Origin: Chloroflexota bacterium
GTDB lineage: Bacteria > Chloroflexota > Dehalococcoidia > UBA2979
Reading direction: 5' to 3'
Length of the DNA: 64,000 nt
Assembly (NCBI GenBank): GCA_003670575.1
Contig: QWRD01000004.1
Location: 33,314 to 97,313, forward strand
Notes under the pieces: model-generated
What the model was told of the DNA's origin: nothing
The model's input: only the letters and a program-made list of their open reading frames with translations
Database searches by the model: none
Shown here: piece by piece, positions 50,992 to 60,687 of the stretch
Layout: each line of letters starts with the position of its first letter
How positions within the stretch are numbered: position 1 is the stretch's first letter
Program-made: the position numbers and the translations under genes

Positions 50992-51411
50992 ATGGCGCTC
51001 AATAAGGTCATGATCATCGGGCGTCTTGGCGCCGACCCGGAGATGCGCTACACCGCCAATGGCAGCGCGGTGACTGAGTTTCGAGTTGCCGCGGGCGAGA
51101 CGTATACGGATCGAGGCGGACAGCGCCAGGAGCGCACCGAGTGGTTTCGCGTGGTGGTATATGAGCGGCTGGCAGAGATCTGCGCGCAGCACCTGACCAA
51201 GGGGCGCCAAGTCTACGTGGAGGGTCGGCTACAGACTCGATCGTGGGACGGCCAAGACGGGCAGAAGCACTACATGACCGAGGTCATCGCACGGACAGTC
51301 GAGTTTCTCGGTAGCGCGCGCGACGGCGGTACCAGTGACAGTTTTGACGCTGGCGCGCCGGTTGGCGCGGACGGCGCGGGAGACATCGAGCCCGACGACT
51401 TGCCCTTCTAG
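50992..51411 (+). CDS. ssb: Single-stranded DNA-binding protein
   Basis: A 139-residue SSB. The OB fold starts [17 protein letters not shown] and includes E-W-F-R-V-V-V-Y and G-R-L-Q-T-R-S-W. The C-terminus ends in the acidic interaction tip D-D-L-P-F. The linker between them is short. It lies between rpsF and rpsR as in many bacteria. Confidence 0.96.
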   Translation: MALNKVMIIGRLGADPEMRYTANGSAVTEFRVAAGETYTDRGGQRQERTEWFRVVVYERLAEICAQHLTKGRQVYVEGRLQTRSWDGQDGQKHYMTEVIARTVEFLGSARDGGTSDSFDAGAPVGADGAGDIEPDDLPF

Positions 51412-51468
51412 GGCGGCCGAGTCGGGTACATCGGGCAGCGGACAGTAGAAGCGCAGAAGAGAGCAACT

Positions 51469-51852
51469 ATGACCACCGACGAGATTAACAGCGGCCCCGG
51501 TGGGGGCTTCGGCGGTCGTGATCGCGGGGATCGCCCGGATCGCGAAGACCGTGGTGACCGCGAGGATCGCGGTGGCGGTCGCTCCTTCGGCGCGCGTCGC
51601 CGCGGCTGCGAGTTCTGCATCGAGAAAGTCGACCAGCCGGACTACAAAGATGTGCCGATGCTGCGCCGCTACGTCACTGACCGTGGCAAGTTGGAGCCGC
51701 GCCGCAAGGCCGGCACCTGCGCGAAGCACCAGCGACGTGTGGCTGTGGCGGTGAAGCGTGCGCGTCAGATCGCGCTGCTGCCGTACACCTCGGAGCACGT
51801 GCGGATTTCCGGTGTTGCGGGCGGTCGGCCGTCCCCCGGAGGTCGCCGCTAA
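51469..51852 (+). CDS. rpsR: 30S ribosomal protein S18
   Basis: A 127-residue S18. A Gly/Asp/Arg-rich N-terminal extension (about 45 residues, G-D-R-x-D-R-E-D repeats) precedes the core. The core has zinc-type Cys residues (C-E-F-C ... T-C-A-K-H), [10 protein letters not shown] and the [13 protein letters not shown] block. The RGD-like tails of S6 and S18 are similar in composition. Confidence 0.95.
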   Translation: MTTDEINSGPGGGFGGRDRGDRPDREDRGDREDRGGGRSFGARRRGCEFCIEKVDQPDYKDVPMLRRYVTDRGKLEPRRKAGTCAKHQRRVAVAVKRARQIALLPYTSEHVRISGVAGGRPSPGGRR

Positions 51853-51948
51853 GCGTCGATCGTCCGTAACGCGTAACAAGACAGCACTCTCGCCAGGCGT
51901 CCGACACTCCCCAGGCCGCGCCCGGCATCGACGGAAGGAACCCGTACG

Positions 51949-53055
51949 GTGGCCGGTACTACACGTCTGGGTCCAAGGCGCGGTGGGACTGCGGAGTCTC
52001 CTCGCGATCGCATGATTGTGCTGGCATCCACCGTGGTGCTGGTGGTGGCCGCGCTGGTCGCCATCGTCGGCTACTACCTCGGCGCGTACCGTCCGGCGCA
52101 CCAGTCGCTGCTGACCGCCGGTACCGAGCGCTTCACCGCCTCGGACATCGAGGCGCGCACGCTCTACCTGCTGCTCTTCCAGCAGTCGATCGCGCCTCGC
52201 GAGGCCACTGAACTCATCCCGAAGGCATTGGACGTACTGGAGCACGAGGCGATTCTGCGCCAGCGTGCCCCCGCGCTCGTTGGCGATGTGTCCGCAGAGG
52301 ACATGGCGAAGGATCTCGCCGTGCGCCTCGCGACGCCCGTCCCGCCCACTCCGATCCCGACGCCGTCGATCACGCTCGGCACCCCGACGCCCACCGGCAC
52401 GCCCGATGCGACGCCGACCGCTACCGCTACCGCCACTGCGGCGCCGAAGCCGACTATCGATGAGAAGCAGGTCGCCAGCACGCAGCAGGAGCGCCTGCAG
52501 AAGTCCGGCCTGAGCAAAGCTGCCTTCGACGCGCTGACGCGGGCACAGATCCTCGAGGATCGCCTGGTCAAGCGCTATACGGACGAGGCGCCGAAGACTG
52601 CGCTCCAGTGGGAGGTTCAGGTCGCAATCCTGCCGTCAGTGGAGCGCGCGGAACAGCTCCGCGCGATCGTGCAGCGGCCGGGTGTGGACTTCGCGCGAGT
52701 CGCGTCGGCGGCGGCCACCGATCCATCCAACGGCCAGTTGGCGTGGGTACTGGCTGACCTGCAGGAGCCCGAGGTGCGGGACGCGCTGTCCAAGCTCAAG
52801 GCCGGCGAGATATCCGCCACGATCAAGAGCGGCACGCGCTATAAGGTCTACCGTCTTTCGCAGATCGAGCAGAATCGAACTGTCGATGAGGAACAGCGCG
52901 ATAACGCCGCGACTGAGCGCCTCACGAAGTGGTACGAGGACGAGCGCAAGGCGCTGACGATCGAGCGTGATGTCGTCGCCAGCCGCGATGCGGCCATGCG
53001 CGTCAACATCTCGCGCGCCTATGAGAAGGTTCAACCGGTGAAGCGTGCCCCCTGA
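51949..53055 (+). CDS. Membrane-anchored parvulin-like foldase (SurA/PrsA type)
   Basis: A 368-residue protein with one N-terminal helix (about residues 23-46), facing the cell exterior. A SurA_N-like helical domain follows. A Pro/Thr-rich linker (about residues 127-170, P-T-P-T and T-A-T repeats) separates it from a PpiC-like rotamase region with Q-W-E-V-Q-V-A-I-L, A-S-A-A-A-T-D-P-S-N-G-Q-L-A-W-V and L-K-A-G-E-I-S. The parvulin domain is divergent, and isomerase activity is uncertain. GTG start with GGAAGGAA upstream. Confidence 0.82.
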   Translation: MAGTTRLGPRRGGTAESPRDRMIVLASTVVLVVAALVAIVGYYLGAYRPAHQSLLTAGTERFTASDIEARTLYLLLFQQSIAPREATELIPKALDVLEHEAILRQRAPALVGDVSAEDMAKDLAVRLATPVPPTPIPTPSITLGTPTPTGTPDATPTATATATAAPKPTIDEKQVASTQQERLQKSGLSKAAFDALTRAQILEDRLVKRYTDEAPKTALQWEVQVAILPSVERAEQLRAIVQRPGVDFARVASAAATDPSNGQLAWVLADLQEPEVRDALSKLKAGEISATIKSGTRYKVYRLSQIEQNRTVDEEQRDNAATERLTKWYEDERKALTIERDVVASRDAAMRVNISRAYEKVQPVKRAP

Positions 53056-54349
53056 GCCGGGCGACAACAGCAGCCTCGGCCTGGCGCTGCTGGGTTCCGG
53101 CAACGTCGGCGCTGGCGTCGTCGCCGCGCTGAACGAAGGCGCGGCGCGATACGCGCTGCAAGTGGGACGGCCGCTGGCGCTGCGACAGGTGCTGGTGCGC
53201 GATGCCACCCGCGCGCGTCCGGGCCTAGGCGACGCACATCTCACGATCAGCATCGACGAGGTGCTGGCGGATCGCGATGTGCAGATCGTCATCGAGTTGA
53301 TGGGCGGCGAGCACCCGGCACGTGAGTACATTGAACGCGCGCTCGCGTCCGGGCGGCACGTAGTCACCGCGAACAAAGAGGTGATGGCGAAGCACGGCGC
53401 GGCGCTGCTGGCGGTCGCTGCGCAGCATGGCGTACGCCTGCTGTACGAGGCATCGGTCGGCGGCGGCATCCCGGTGATTAGCCCGCTGTCTCGTGACCTG
53501 TTGGCGAACGAGCTCACCGCCGTCACTGCCATCATCAACGGCACCACGAATTACATGCTCACGGGCATGGCGCGCGACGGCACGGACTACGCCGTCGCAC
53601 TGGCCGAGGCGCAACGCCTTGGGTACGCCGAGCCCGACCCCACCGCCGACGTCGAGGGTATCGACGCGACTTACAAACTTGCGATCCTCTGTGGGCTGGC
53701 GTTCCATGCGGCCGTTGCACCGGACGACGTCGCGCGACAGGGCATCTCGCGATTGGCCGCGCGCGACTTCCGCTACGCCGAGGCGTTGGGCTACACCATC
53801 AAACTGCTCGCGATCGGGCGGTTGGTCGATGGCGGCGTGGTTGCCTCCGTGCAGCCGACGCTGATTGCTCGCGATGAGCCGCTGGCGAAAGTCGATGGCG
53901 TACTGAACGCCGTGCAGATCGAAGGCGACCTTGTGGGCCGCGTCCTGTTCATCGGACGTGGGGCGGGGCCCGGACCCACCTCCAGCGCCGTGCTCGCGGA
54001 CGTGCTCGATGTTGCGCGTGACATCGTCGCCGGTCGGACGCCGTTGGCGGCGCCGGAGCAACGCGTGTTGCCGGTACACCCGCCTGCGCTGCACCGCTCC
54101 CGGTACTACCTGCGCGTCACCGTGCAGGATCGCCCGCGCGTGCTGGCGAGGTTGGCCGGGGTGCTGGGCGAGCACGAAATCAGCATCGCGTCCGTCATCC
54201 AATTCGAGACGGACGATGATGCACGCACCGCGGAACTGGTGATCACCACCCATCACGCTCCCGGCTCCGCGATGGAGGCGGCGCTGAGCGAGATTCGCGC
54301 GCTGGACGCGGTGGTTGAGGTGGGCAACGTGTTGGCGATGGGCGGGTAG
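53045..54349 (+). CDS. hom: Homoserine dehydrogenase
   Basis: Reduces aspartate semialdehyde to homoserine, the branch to threonine and methionine. The 434-residue protein has L-L-G-S-G-N-V-G-A-G-V-V, the V-T-A-N-K-E segment, Y-E-A-S-V-G-G-G-I-P-V-I, the I-I-N-G-T-T-N-Y-M motif and a C-terminal ACT domain (about residues 355-434), which usually mediates feedback control. GTG start overlapping the previous gene by 11 bases. Followed by a coiled-coil gene and thrC. No thrB or aspartokinase is in the window. Confidence 0.96.
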   Translation: MPPEPGDNSSLGLALLGSGNVGAGVVAALNEGAARYALQVGRPLALRQVLVRDATRARPGLGDAHLTISIDEVLADRDVQIVIELMGGEHPAREYIERALASGRHVVTANKEVMAKHGAALLAVAAQHGVRLLYEASVGGGIPVISPLSRDLLANELTAVTAIINGTTNYMLTGMARDGTDYAVALAEAQRLGYAEPDPTADVEGIDATYKLAILCGLAFHAAVAPDDVARQGISRLAARDFRYAEALGYTIKLLAIGRLVDGGVVASVQPTLIARDEPLAKVDGVLNAVQIEGDLVGRVLFIGRGAGPGPTSSAVLADVLDVARDIVAGRTPLAAPEQRVLPVHPPALHRSRYYLRVTVQDRPRVLARLAGVLGEHEISIASVIQFETDDDARTAELVITTHHAPGSAMEAALSEIRALDAVVEVGNVLAMGG

Positions 54350-54351
54350 CA

Positions 54352-55374
54352 GTGACCACCGAGCCGGTCGCGCACTGGCTCGAGACACAGTTGCACGCCT
54401 CGGTGGCGCGCATGGATGGGCTCGCGCGGGACGTTGCCACCCTCCAGTCCGCGTTGGCCGCTCGCGAGCGCGAGGTCACCGAACTGCGTGAGCATCTGGC
54501 GATCGTCGAGGGGCGCTCGCGTCGCATCGAGTCGGCGCAGGAAGCGTGGCACGATCTCCCGCAAGCGCTTGCCGCGCTGGACGCACGACTGAACGACGAG
54601 GGCGAGTTGCGGCGCGCGCAGGGCGTCGCGCTGGACCGCGTGCGCGAACGGCAGCAGCAATCTCAAGAGGCCATCGAAGGCGCGCTCGCATCGATGGATC
54701 GGCGGCTCGATGGCGCGGAGCAGGCGCTTGCAGTGGTCAGCGCGCGTCAGCAGGTGCAACTGGCCAGCGACCTTGCGGGCCGCGCACAGGATGAGACTCG
54801 GGACATTGGACGGTTGGCCGCGTTGAGCGACGAGGTCGCCGCGCTGCGGCAGGCGATGCGACGTGAGGACGGTAGTGGGCCGCGCACCGAGGACGCCGTG
54901 GCCGCGCTGCAACTGGCCGTCCACGTGATCACCGGAAGCACTCAACAATTGCAACTGCATCAGCAGCGCCTTCAGGATGAACTGACGACACTGCACCGCA
55001 TCGCAGAACGTGAAGACGCCCTGGCGGAAGTGTTGGAGCAGCAGCGCACCTTGCGCCGACACCTCGAAGAACGATTGGCGCTCCTCGACAGCCGTGGCGC
55101 TTCCGCCGACGCTGCGCAAGCGTCTGAGGCCGAGTCGGTGTCGCTGCTCCGTCGGCGAATCGATCGATTGGAGACGAGCGTGAGCGCGCTCGGGCCCGGG
55201 GCCGACGCGCAGCGCGAGGCGTTGCTCGATCATTTCCGCCGCGCGACCATCGCATCAGAGGCCGCCGGTCGGCGGCAGACAGAAGAGATCGATCGTCAGG
55301 CGCGGGCAGCCCGTGCATTGTTGGTACGGCTCTCCGAAAGCGCGGAGCTGGCCACGAAGGAGCAGCCGCTGTGA
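54352..55374 (+). CDS. Coiled-coil protein between hom and thrC
   Basis: A 340-residue, highly charged, almost entirely helical protein with heptad patterns throughout (for example L-R-E-H-L-A-I-V-E and [12 protein letters not shown]). No transmembrane helix or catalytic motif is seen. It starts two bases after hom and overlaps thrC by four bases (GTGA), so it is cotranslated with both. Coiled-coil similarity to anything is not informative. Function unknown. Confidence 0.7.
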   Translation: MTTEPVAHWLETQLHASVARMDGLARDVATLQSALAAREREVTELREHLAIVEGRSRRIESAQEAWHDLPQALAALDARLNDEGELRRAQGVALDRVRERQQQSQEAIEGALASMDRRLDGAEQALAVVSARQQVQLASDLAGRAQDETRDIGRLAALSDEVAALRQAMRREDGSGPRTEDAVAALQLAVHVITGSTQQLQLHQQRLQDELTTLHRIAEREDALAEVLEQQRTLRRHLEERLALLDSRGASADAAQASEAESVSLLRRRIDRLETSVSALGPGADAQREALLDHFRRATIASEAAGRRQTEEIDRQARAARALLVRLSESAELATKEQPL

Positions 55375-56450
55375 CCACCACACCGAACCCCCGTCACGAC
55401 AGCCGCTTCATCCTGGAGCGCTACGCGGCGCTGCTGCCGGTGACCGCGCAGACGCCAATGCTGACGCTCGGCGAGTGCGGCACGCCATTGGTGCGCTCGC
55501 GCGTGCTGGAGCGGGAGCTCGGCATGGAGGCGCTGTACTACAAGTTGGAGTTCACGAACCCCACCGGCTCCTTCAAGGACCGGGGGATGGTGCTGGCCGT
55601 CGCGAAGGCTGTGGAAGACGGCGCGGAGGCACTGCTCTGCGCATCCACCGGAAACACCTCGGCGTCTGCAGCCGCCTACGCGGCGCGGCACGGGTTGCGC
55701 TGCTACGTCGTGATTCCGGATGGCCGCATCGCCGCCGGTAAGCTCGCGCAGGCCGTCGCCCACGGCGCGGAGATCGTCGCCATCGATGGCTCGTTCGACG
55801 ACGCGCTGCGGATCGCGCGCGAGCTGGGGGAGCGGCCCGGCGTCGCTCTGGTGAACTCCGTGAACCCGTATCGCATCGAGGGGCAGAAGACCGCCGCCTA
55901 CGAGATCGTTGATGACCTCGGCGACGCGCCGGACGTGCTGTGCATCCCAGTTGGCAATGCTGGGAACATCACCGCGTACTGGCGCGGGTTCCGGGAGTAC
56001 CGGCAACTGGAGCGTTCCAGCGGGCTGCCGAAGATGTGGGGCTTCCAGGCCGCTGGCGCGGCACCGCTGGTGCTCGGCCACCCGGTGGAGCACCCAGAGA
56101 CCATCGCGACGGCGATTCGCATCGGCAACCCCGCATCGTGGGACGGCGCCATTGCCGCTCGCGACGACTCGGGCGGAGCCATCGAGGCGGTGACCGACGA
56201 CGAGATTTTCACCGCCTACCGCCGCCTGGCCGCGGAGGAGGGCATCTTCTGCGAACCGGCTTCGGCTGCCTCGCTCGCCGGCCTGCTGAAGCGGGCGCGC
56301 GAGGGCGCTTCGCTGCGCGGGCTGGTGGGGGTCTGCGTGCTGACAGGTGCGGGTCTCAAAGACCCGGACACCGCGATGACCATCCAGGCCGTGCGACACA
56401 CAGCGCCCGCGGATAGCGCGGCGGTTCAGCGCGTGCTCGGCTGGTCGTAG
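55371..56450 (+). CDS. thrC: Threonine synthase (canonical)
   Basis: PLP enzyme converting O-phosphohomoserine to threonine. The 359-residue protein has the canonical [15 protein letters not shown] with PLP Lys69, A-S-T-G-N-T-S-A-S and the G-N-A-G-N-I loop. It lacks the N-terminal zinc ribbon. It follows hom through the coiled-coil gene. With this enzyme present, the divergent paralog at 13791 need not make threonine. Confidence 0.94.
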   Translation: MTTTPNPRHDSRFILERYAALLPVTAQTPMLTLGECGTPLVRSRVLERELGMEALYYKLEFTNPTGSFKDRGMVLAVAKAVEDGAEALLCASTGNTSASAAAYAARHGLRCYVVIPDGRIAAGKLAQAVAHGAEIVAIDGSFDDALRIARELGERPGVALVNSVNPYRIEGQKTAAYEIVDDLGDAPDVLCIPVGNAGNITAYWRGFREYRQLERSSGLPKMWGFQAAGAAPLVLGHPVEHPETIATAIRIGNPASWDGAIAARDDSGGAIEAVTDDEIFTAYRRLAAEEGIFCEPASAASLAGLLKRAREGASLRGLVGVCVLTGAGLKDPDTAMTIQAVRHTAPADSAAVQRVLGWS

Positions 56451-56554
56451 CGTCTGTCCATGCCGCTCGGTAGTGCTGCCGACGAGGCTGCCCCCAAGCG
56501 GTTCGGCCGCATGCTACGATCGTGCATGAAACTTCCCGAGCACGTGAGGTATCC

Positions 56555-57160
56555 GTGGCCAGCATAGTCCCGCCCGATCGCCCCCCCGGTACCGTGAATC
56601 ACGCCGAGGTTGAACGTCTCGTCACGGAATTGCTGGCCGCCGTGGGCGAAGACCCGGGGCGCGAGGGGCTGCGGGGCACACCGGAACGCATCGCCCGCAT
56701 GTACGAGGAGATTTTCTCGGGCCTCCACGAGGATCCGATGGAGGTACTGTCGGTCGGCTTCGAAGAGGGCCACGACGAACTCGTGATCCTGCGCGAGATT
56801 CCGTTCTACTCCATGTGTGAGCACCACCTGCTGCCCTTCCATGGCGAGGCACACATCGGCTATCTGCCGGATGGGCGCATCGTCGGGCTCTCCAAGATCG
56901 CGCGGGCGGTCGAGATATTCGCGCGGCGTCCGCAGGTGCAGGAGCGCCTGACCACGCAGATCGCGGACAGCATTGAGACGGTCCTCGGCGCGAAGGGCGT
57001 GGGCGTCGTCATCGAGGCGGAGCACCTGTGCATGACAATGCGCGGGGTGCGCAAGCCGGGCGCGAAGATGGTCACCTCTGCGATGCGCGGTCGGTTCCGC
57101 ACGGAGGTGAATACGCGCCAGGAGTTCCTCGGCCTGATCCGCCCGGCCACCGGACACTAG
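56555..57160 (+). CDS. folE: GTP cyclohydrolase I
   Basis: First enzyme of folate synthesis. The 201-residue protein has the zinc and substrate motifs [24 protein letters not shown] and the later H-L-C-M-T-M-R-G. The GTG at 56555 has GAGG five bases upstream; an upstream in-frame start at 56522 lacks one. Complements the FolP-FolK fusion at 21.6 kb. Confidence 0.95.
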   Translation: MASIVPPDRPPGTVNHAEVERLVTELLAAVGEDPGREGLRGTPERIARMYEEIFSGLHEDPMEVLSVGFEEGHDELVILREIPFYSMCEHHLLPFHGEAHIGYLPDGRIVGLSKIARAVEIFARRPQVQERLTTQIADSIETVLGAKGVGVVIEAEHLCMTMRGVRKPGAKMVTSAMRGRFRTEVNTRQEFLGLIRPATGH

Positions 57161-57175
57161 GACACACGATTGAGC

Positions 57176-58474
57176 ATGAGCGAGCACGGCGTGAACGAGG
57201 CTGCCCGTCCGCTGCTGCGCGTCGCCATGCTCTCGCTGCACACCTCGCCACTGGCGGCACTGGGCGGGCGCGAGACCGGTGGCATGAACGTCTACGTTCG
57301 TGAGGTCGCCTCCCGGCTCGTCGCGGCTGGCGTTGAGTGCGACGTATTCACTCGACGCATCGATGCTGCAACGCCCGAAGTGGAGCCGCTGGGCGGCGGT
57401 GCACGGTTGATTCACATCACGGCTGGCCTCGTCGCCTACCTCGAGAAAGAGGCGTTGCCACCGCTCACCGCCGCGTTCGCGGATGGCGTCGAGGCGTTCC
57501 GGGTACGCGAGGGGCTGCAGTACGACGTCATTCACTCGCATTACTGGCTCTCTGCCGCAGCAGGCGAGGCACTCGCGACCCTGTGGGCGGCGCCGCATGT
57601 CGCGATGTTCCACACGCTCGGCGAGGTGAAACTGCGCGCCCGTGCCTCCGAGCACGAGACACCGGACCGCCTGGAGGCTGAACGCCACCTCGTGCACGTG
57701 CTGGACAGGGTGGTCGTGGCCACCGAGCACGAGCGCCAGTTGCTGCGCCAGCTGTACCGGGTGCCGACTGATCGTGTGGCTGTGATCCCGCTGGGCGTGG
57801 ACATCGATCGGTTCCAGCCGGGGGACCGGTTCGAGGCGCGCGCAGCGCTTGGGCTGACCGACGACGCCCGCCTTGTGCTGGCCGTCGGTCGCATCGAGCC
57901 GCTGAAGGGCCTCGACATCCTGATCCGCGCGCTCGCGGAGATGACGGAGCGCGAGCGAGTCCATCTCCTGATCATCGGCGGCGACGATCGCGCGGCGGGC
58001 GAGGTAACTCGATTGCGCGCTGTGGCGGCCTCAGTGGGCGTGGCGGATCGCATCGAGTTCCTTGGTGCGGTGCCGCACGACCGGCTGGTGCAGTACTACC
58101 GAGCGGCGGATGCGGTGGCGATGCCATCCTTCTACGAATCGTTCGGCCTCGTGGCGGTGGAGGCCATGGCCTGTGGCGTGCCGGTCGTCGCCTCGCGGGT
58201 CGGCGGGCTCACCTCTACGATTGCGGACGGGCGGACGGGGTATCTCATCCCCTGGCGCTGCCCGGAGCCGTTCGCGGAGAAGTTGGATACGCTGCTTGGG
58301 AACCCCTGGCTGCGGGATGCGCTGGGCGCGAACGCGGCCCGGAGCATGCAGGCGTACTCCTGGCAGGCTGTGGCTGCCACGCTGCGAGGGCTGTACGAAG
58401 AGGTGGTTGCCGAGCAGCGGTCGCTCAAGGCTGCGCCGTTGGCGGCGGGGAACGCCTCGAGCGGTGCAGCCTAG
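57176..58474 (+). CDS. Family 4 glycosyltransferase, MshA/BshA-like
   Basis: A 432-residue GT-B enzyme. G-R-E-T-G-G-M-N-V-Y-V at residues 31-41 resembles the G-G-M-N-V-Y motif of MshA, which makes the inositol-phosphate-GlcNAc precursor of mycothiol. The S-H-Y-W-L-S motif, the nucleotide-binding V-G-R-I-E-P-L-K-G and the E-S-F-G-L-V-A-V-E-A-M-A acceptor block follow. It is followed by a PIG-L deacetylase gene, the MshB/BshB-type partner. Sucrose-phosphate-synthase-like or general GT4 activity cannot be excluded. A TTG start at 57170 is also possible. Confidence 0.85.
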   Translation: MSEHGVNEAARPLLRVAMLSLHTSPLAALGGRETGGMNVYVREVASRLVAAGVECDVFTRRIDAATPEVEPLGGGARLIHITAGLVAYLEKEALPPLTAAFADGVEAFRVREGLQYDVIHSHYWLSAAAGEALATLWAAPHVAMFHTLGEVKLRARASEHETPDRLEAERHLVHVLDRVVVATEHERQLLRQLYRVPTDRVAVIPLGVDIDRFQPGDRFEARAALGLTDDARLVLAVGRIEPLKGLDILIRALAEMTERERVHLLIIGGDDRAAGEVTRLRAVAASVGVADRIEFLGAVPHDRLVQYYRAADAVAMPSFYESFGLVAVEAMACGVPVVASRVGGLTSTIADGRTGYLIPWRCPEPFAEKLDTLLGNPWLRDALGANAARSMQAYSWQAVAATLRGLYEEVVAEQRSLKAAPLAAGNASSGAA

Positions 58475-58542
58475 AATCCGGTGATAGAGCCTGGAACCGG
58501 CGGCGCGGCGTAGAACCCGCGACGCCGCGGAGAAGAGATGTC

Positions 58543-59295
58543 ATGCCTGACCTGAATGCCCTGACCGACGCGGCCGAACTGTTCGCGGCCGTGGAACCGA
58601 AGCGGGCGATGGTGATTACCGCCCACCCGGACGACTGCGAGTTCATGTGCGGCGGCACCGTCGCCGTGCTCACCCGCGGTGGCTGGGAGGTGGACATTAT
58701 GGTCGCCACCAGCGGGAACAAGGGCACCAAGGACCCGCAGGTCAGCGCGCAGTGGCTGGCTGGCACCCGCGAGGACGAGCAGCGCGAGGCTGCGCGCCGG
58801 CTGGGCGCACGCGAACCGATCTTCCTCGGCATGCACGACGGCGGCGTCCAGGACGATGACGAGTTACGTGAAACCATCGTCCACCAGATGCGTCGACGGC
58901 GTCCGGAGCTCGTGATCACCTGGGACGGCTTCCGGCCGGGCTTCAACCACCGCGACCACCGCAACGTGGGCCGGGCGACCTACGACGCCATCTTCCCCGC
59001 AGCGGACGACCACCTGTACCACCCGGAGCACAAGGACGAGGGGCTCCAGCCACATCGCCCACAGGTGCTGCTGCTCGGCGGGCAGGCGGGGACCGGCACG
59101 CCCGACTTCACTGTGGACATCCGCCCGGTGCTCCGGCGCAAGGTTCGAGCCGTGCTGGCGCACACCTCGCAGATGCGGGGTCGCACAGAGGCTCAGCTGC
59201 TGGCGCTGTGGAAGCAGCGGGCTGCTGAGGTGGGAGAGACTGACCCGAAGCGCGTGTTCGCGGAGGCGTATCGACGGGTGATCTTTGCCCGATAA
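58543..59295 (+). CDS. PIG-L/LmbE-family deacetylase (MshB/BshB-like)
   Basis: A 250-residue zinc N-deacetylase. The metal motif A-H-P-D-D-C-E is at about residues 27-33 and H-R-D-H-R-N-V-G at about residues 130-137. These fit the H/D/H zinc site of MshB, BshB and Mca. With the GT4 gene upstream it forms an MshA-MshB-like pair, which suggests synthesis of an amino-sugar thiol or a similar glycoside. The ligase that would add cysteine (MshC or BshC) is not in the window. Confidence 0.88.
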   Translation: MPDLNALTDAAELFAAVEPKRAMVITAHPDDCEFMCGGTVAVLTRGGWEVDIMVATSGNKGTKDPQVSAQWLAGTREDEQREAARRLGAREPIFLGMHDGGVQDDDELRETIVHQMRRRRPELVITWDGFRPGFNHRDHRNVGRATYDAIFPAADDHLYHPEHKDEGLQPHRPQVLLLGGQAGTGTPDFTVDIRPVLRRKVRAVLAHTSQMRGRTEAQLLALWKQRAAEVGETDPKRVFAEAYRRVIFAR

Positions 59296-59662
59296 GTGGT
59301 CGGCGACCATCGATTGCCTGTGCATAACTATTGCTAACGCGATAATACAGGTGACCTGAAATCCTTGTGCAGTAAGGCATTCGGCTGGATGGGCCGATGC
59401 GGTGGCGTTGACACAAGGATCGTGTTGCTTCTACCATCCAATTCCGCGCGTCACACAGTGAGTGCGCGTTCCTTCGCGGTCGGTGGCCGTGATGTATGGA
59501 AAACCGGCGGCAACGCTGCGTACCAACGGTACGCACGCCGTGTCGGGCTCCATGCTCAGCCGCCCGGCCGTTCGTTTTTTCCTGTGCGGGATCAACTCCG
59601 GACTGGATGTGTGTTGGATGCGGGTGGGCGCGTGGTACGCGCCGCCGGACGGAGTGGCATCG
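59296..59662 (+). other. Leader and promoter region of the str operon
   Basis: A 367-base stretch without a convincing gene. A TTGACA box at 59408 and TACCAT at 59432, 18 bases apart, form a good sigma-70-type promoter, giving a leader of about 220 bases before rpsL. Inside the leader, GCGTACC pairs with GGTACGC around AAC (59517-59533). A frame open into rpsL is noted but its residues do not match S12. The region 59310-59346 is AT-rich (GATAAT) and could hold a second promoter. Confidence 0.55.
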
Positions 59663-60076
59663 GTGCCAACGATTAATCAGCTGGTGCGACATGGGCGGAA
59701 GCCAGTGCTCAAGAAGACGAAGGCGCCTGCGTTGCGCTTCCGCTTCAATGCGCTGACCAGCCGCACGACGCGCTCCCTGAAGGGGTCGCCGCAGAAGCGT
59801 GGGGTCTGCACGCAGGTGCGTACCGTCACCCCGAAGAAGCCGAACTCTGCGCTGCGCAAGGTCGCGCGTGTCCGGTTGTCCAACGGTATTGAGGTCACTG
59901 CGTACATTCCGGGCGAGGGGCACACGCTGCAGGAGCACTCCGTAGTGCTGATCCGCGGCGGTCGTGTCAAGGACTTGCCGGGTGTGCGCTACCACATCAT
60001 CCGTGGCGCGTTGGACGCGTCCGGTGTGCGTAACCGCAAGCGTGGCCGTAGCAAGTACGGCACCCGGCGCGGATAG
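59663..60076 (+). CDS. rpsL: 30S ribosomal protein S12
   Basis: A 137-residue S12 starting [12 protein letters not shown] after a GTG at 59663, which has GGAG eight bases upstream. It includes the conserved [11 protein letters not shown] and the [11 protein letters not shown] loop, the site where streptomycin-resistance changes arise in other bacteria. An open extension upstream is rejected because S12 begins here. First gene of the str operon. Confidence 0.97.
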   Translation: MPTINQLVRHGRKPVLKKTKAPALRFRFNALTSRTTRSLKGSPQKRGVCTQVRTVTPKKPNSALRKVARVRLSNGIEVTAYIPGEGHTLQEHSVVLIRGGRVKDLPGVRYHIIRGALDASGVRNRKRGRSKYGTRRG

Positions 60077-60091
60077 GCGAGGAGAGGTCGC

Positions 60092-60562
60092 ATGGCACGT
60101 CGTAATCGCCCAGCCCAGCGCCCGGTACTTCCGGACCCGCGATTTCAGTCTCGGTTGGTGACCTCGTTCACCAACAAGCTGATGTACAGCGGGAAGAAGA
60201 GCACCGCGGAGCGCATTGTCAACGACGCGCTTGATCGCGTGGAGGCGACCACTGGTCGCGCCCCGATCGATGTGTTCGAGCAGGCAGTGCGTAATTCCAC
60301 CCCGCAGATCGAGGTCAAGCCTCGTCGCGTCGGTGGCGCTACGTACCAGGTGCCGGTGGACATCCGCAGCGAGCGCCGTCAGGCCCTCGCGATTCGTTGG
60401 CTCTTGGCCGGCGCTCGCAACCGCAACGGTCGTTCCATGGCGGAACGGCTGGCGGGCGAGCTCATGGATGCCGCCAACAACACGGGCGCCGCGATTCGGC
60501 GCAAGGAAGACACGCACCGGATGGCGGAAGCCAACCGCGCGTTTGTGCACTACCGCTGGTAA
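60092..60562 (+). CDS. rpsG: 30S ribosomal protein S7
   Basis: A 156-residue S7 with M-A-R-R, the K-K-S-T-A-E-R-I-V motif, [14 protein letters not shown] segment (here [10 protein letters not shown]) and the C-terminal [12 protein letters not shown]. It lies 15 bases after rpsL. GAGGAGAGG precedes the ATG. Confidence 0.98.
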   Translation: MARRNRPAQRPVLPDPRFQSRLVTSFTNKLMYSGKKSTAERIVNDALDRVEATTGRAPIDVFEQAVRNSTPQIEVKPRRVGGATYQVPVDIRSERRQALAIRWLLAGARNRNGRSMAERLAGELMDAANNTGAAIRRKEDTHRMAEANRAFVHYRW

Positions 60563-60687
60563 CGAGGTTCGCGCTTCGGCGCTGACCGATCGGCTCGATC
60601 TGCCGATCCGTGTTGCCTGCTGATTGGGGCCCGCTGGCCCAGATGTTGATTGAGGCCCGTTGGGCCTGAGAAGGACGAACTGGACGA

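Noticed and set aside
59462..59662. N-terminal extension of rpsL
   Set aside because: S12 always begins P-T-I-N-Q; the upstream codons have no S12 similarity and belong to the leader.
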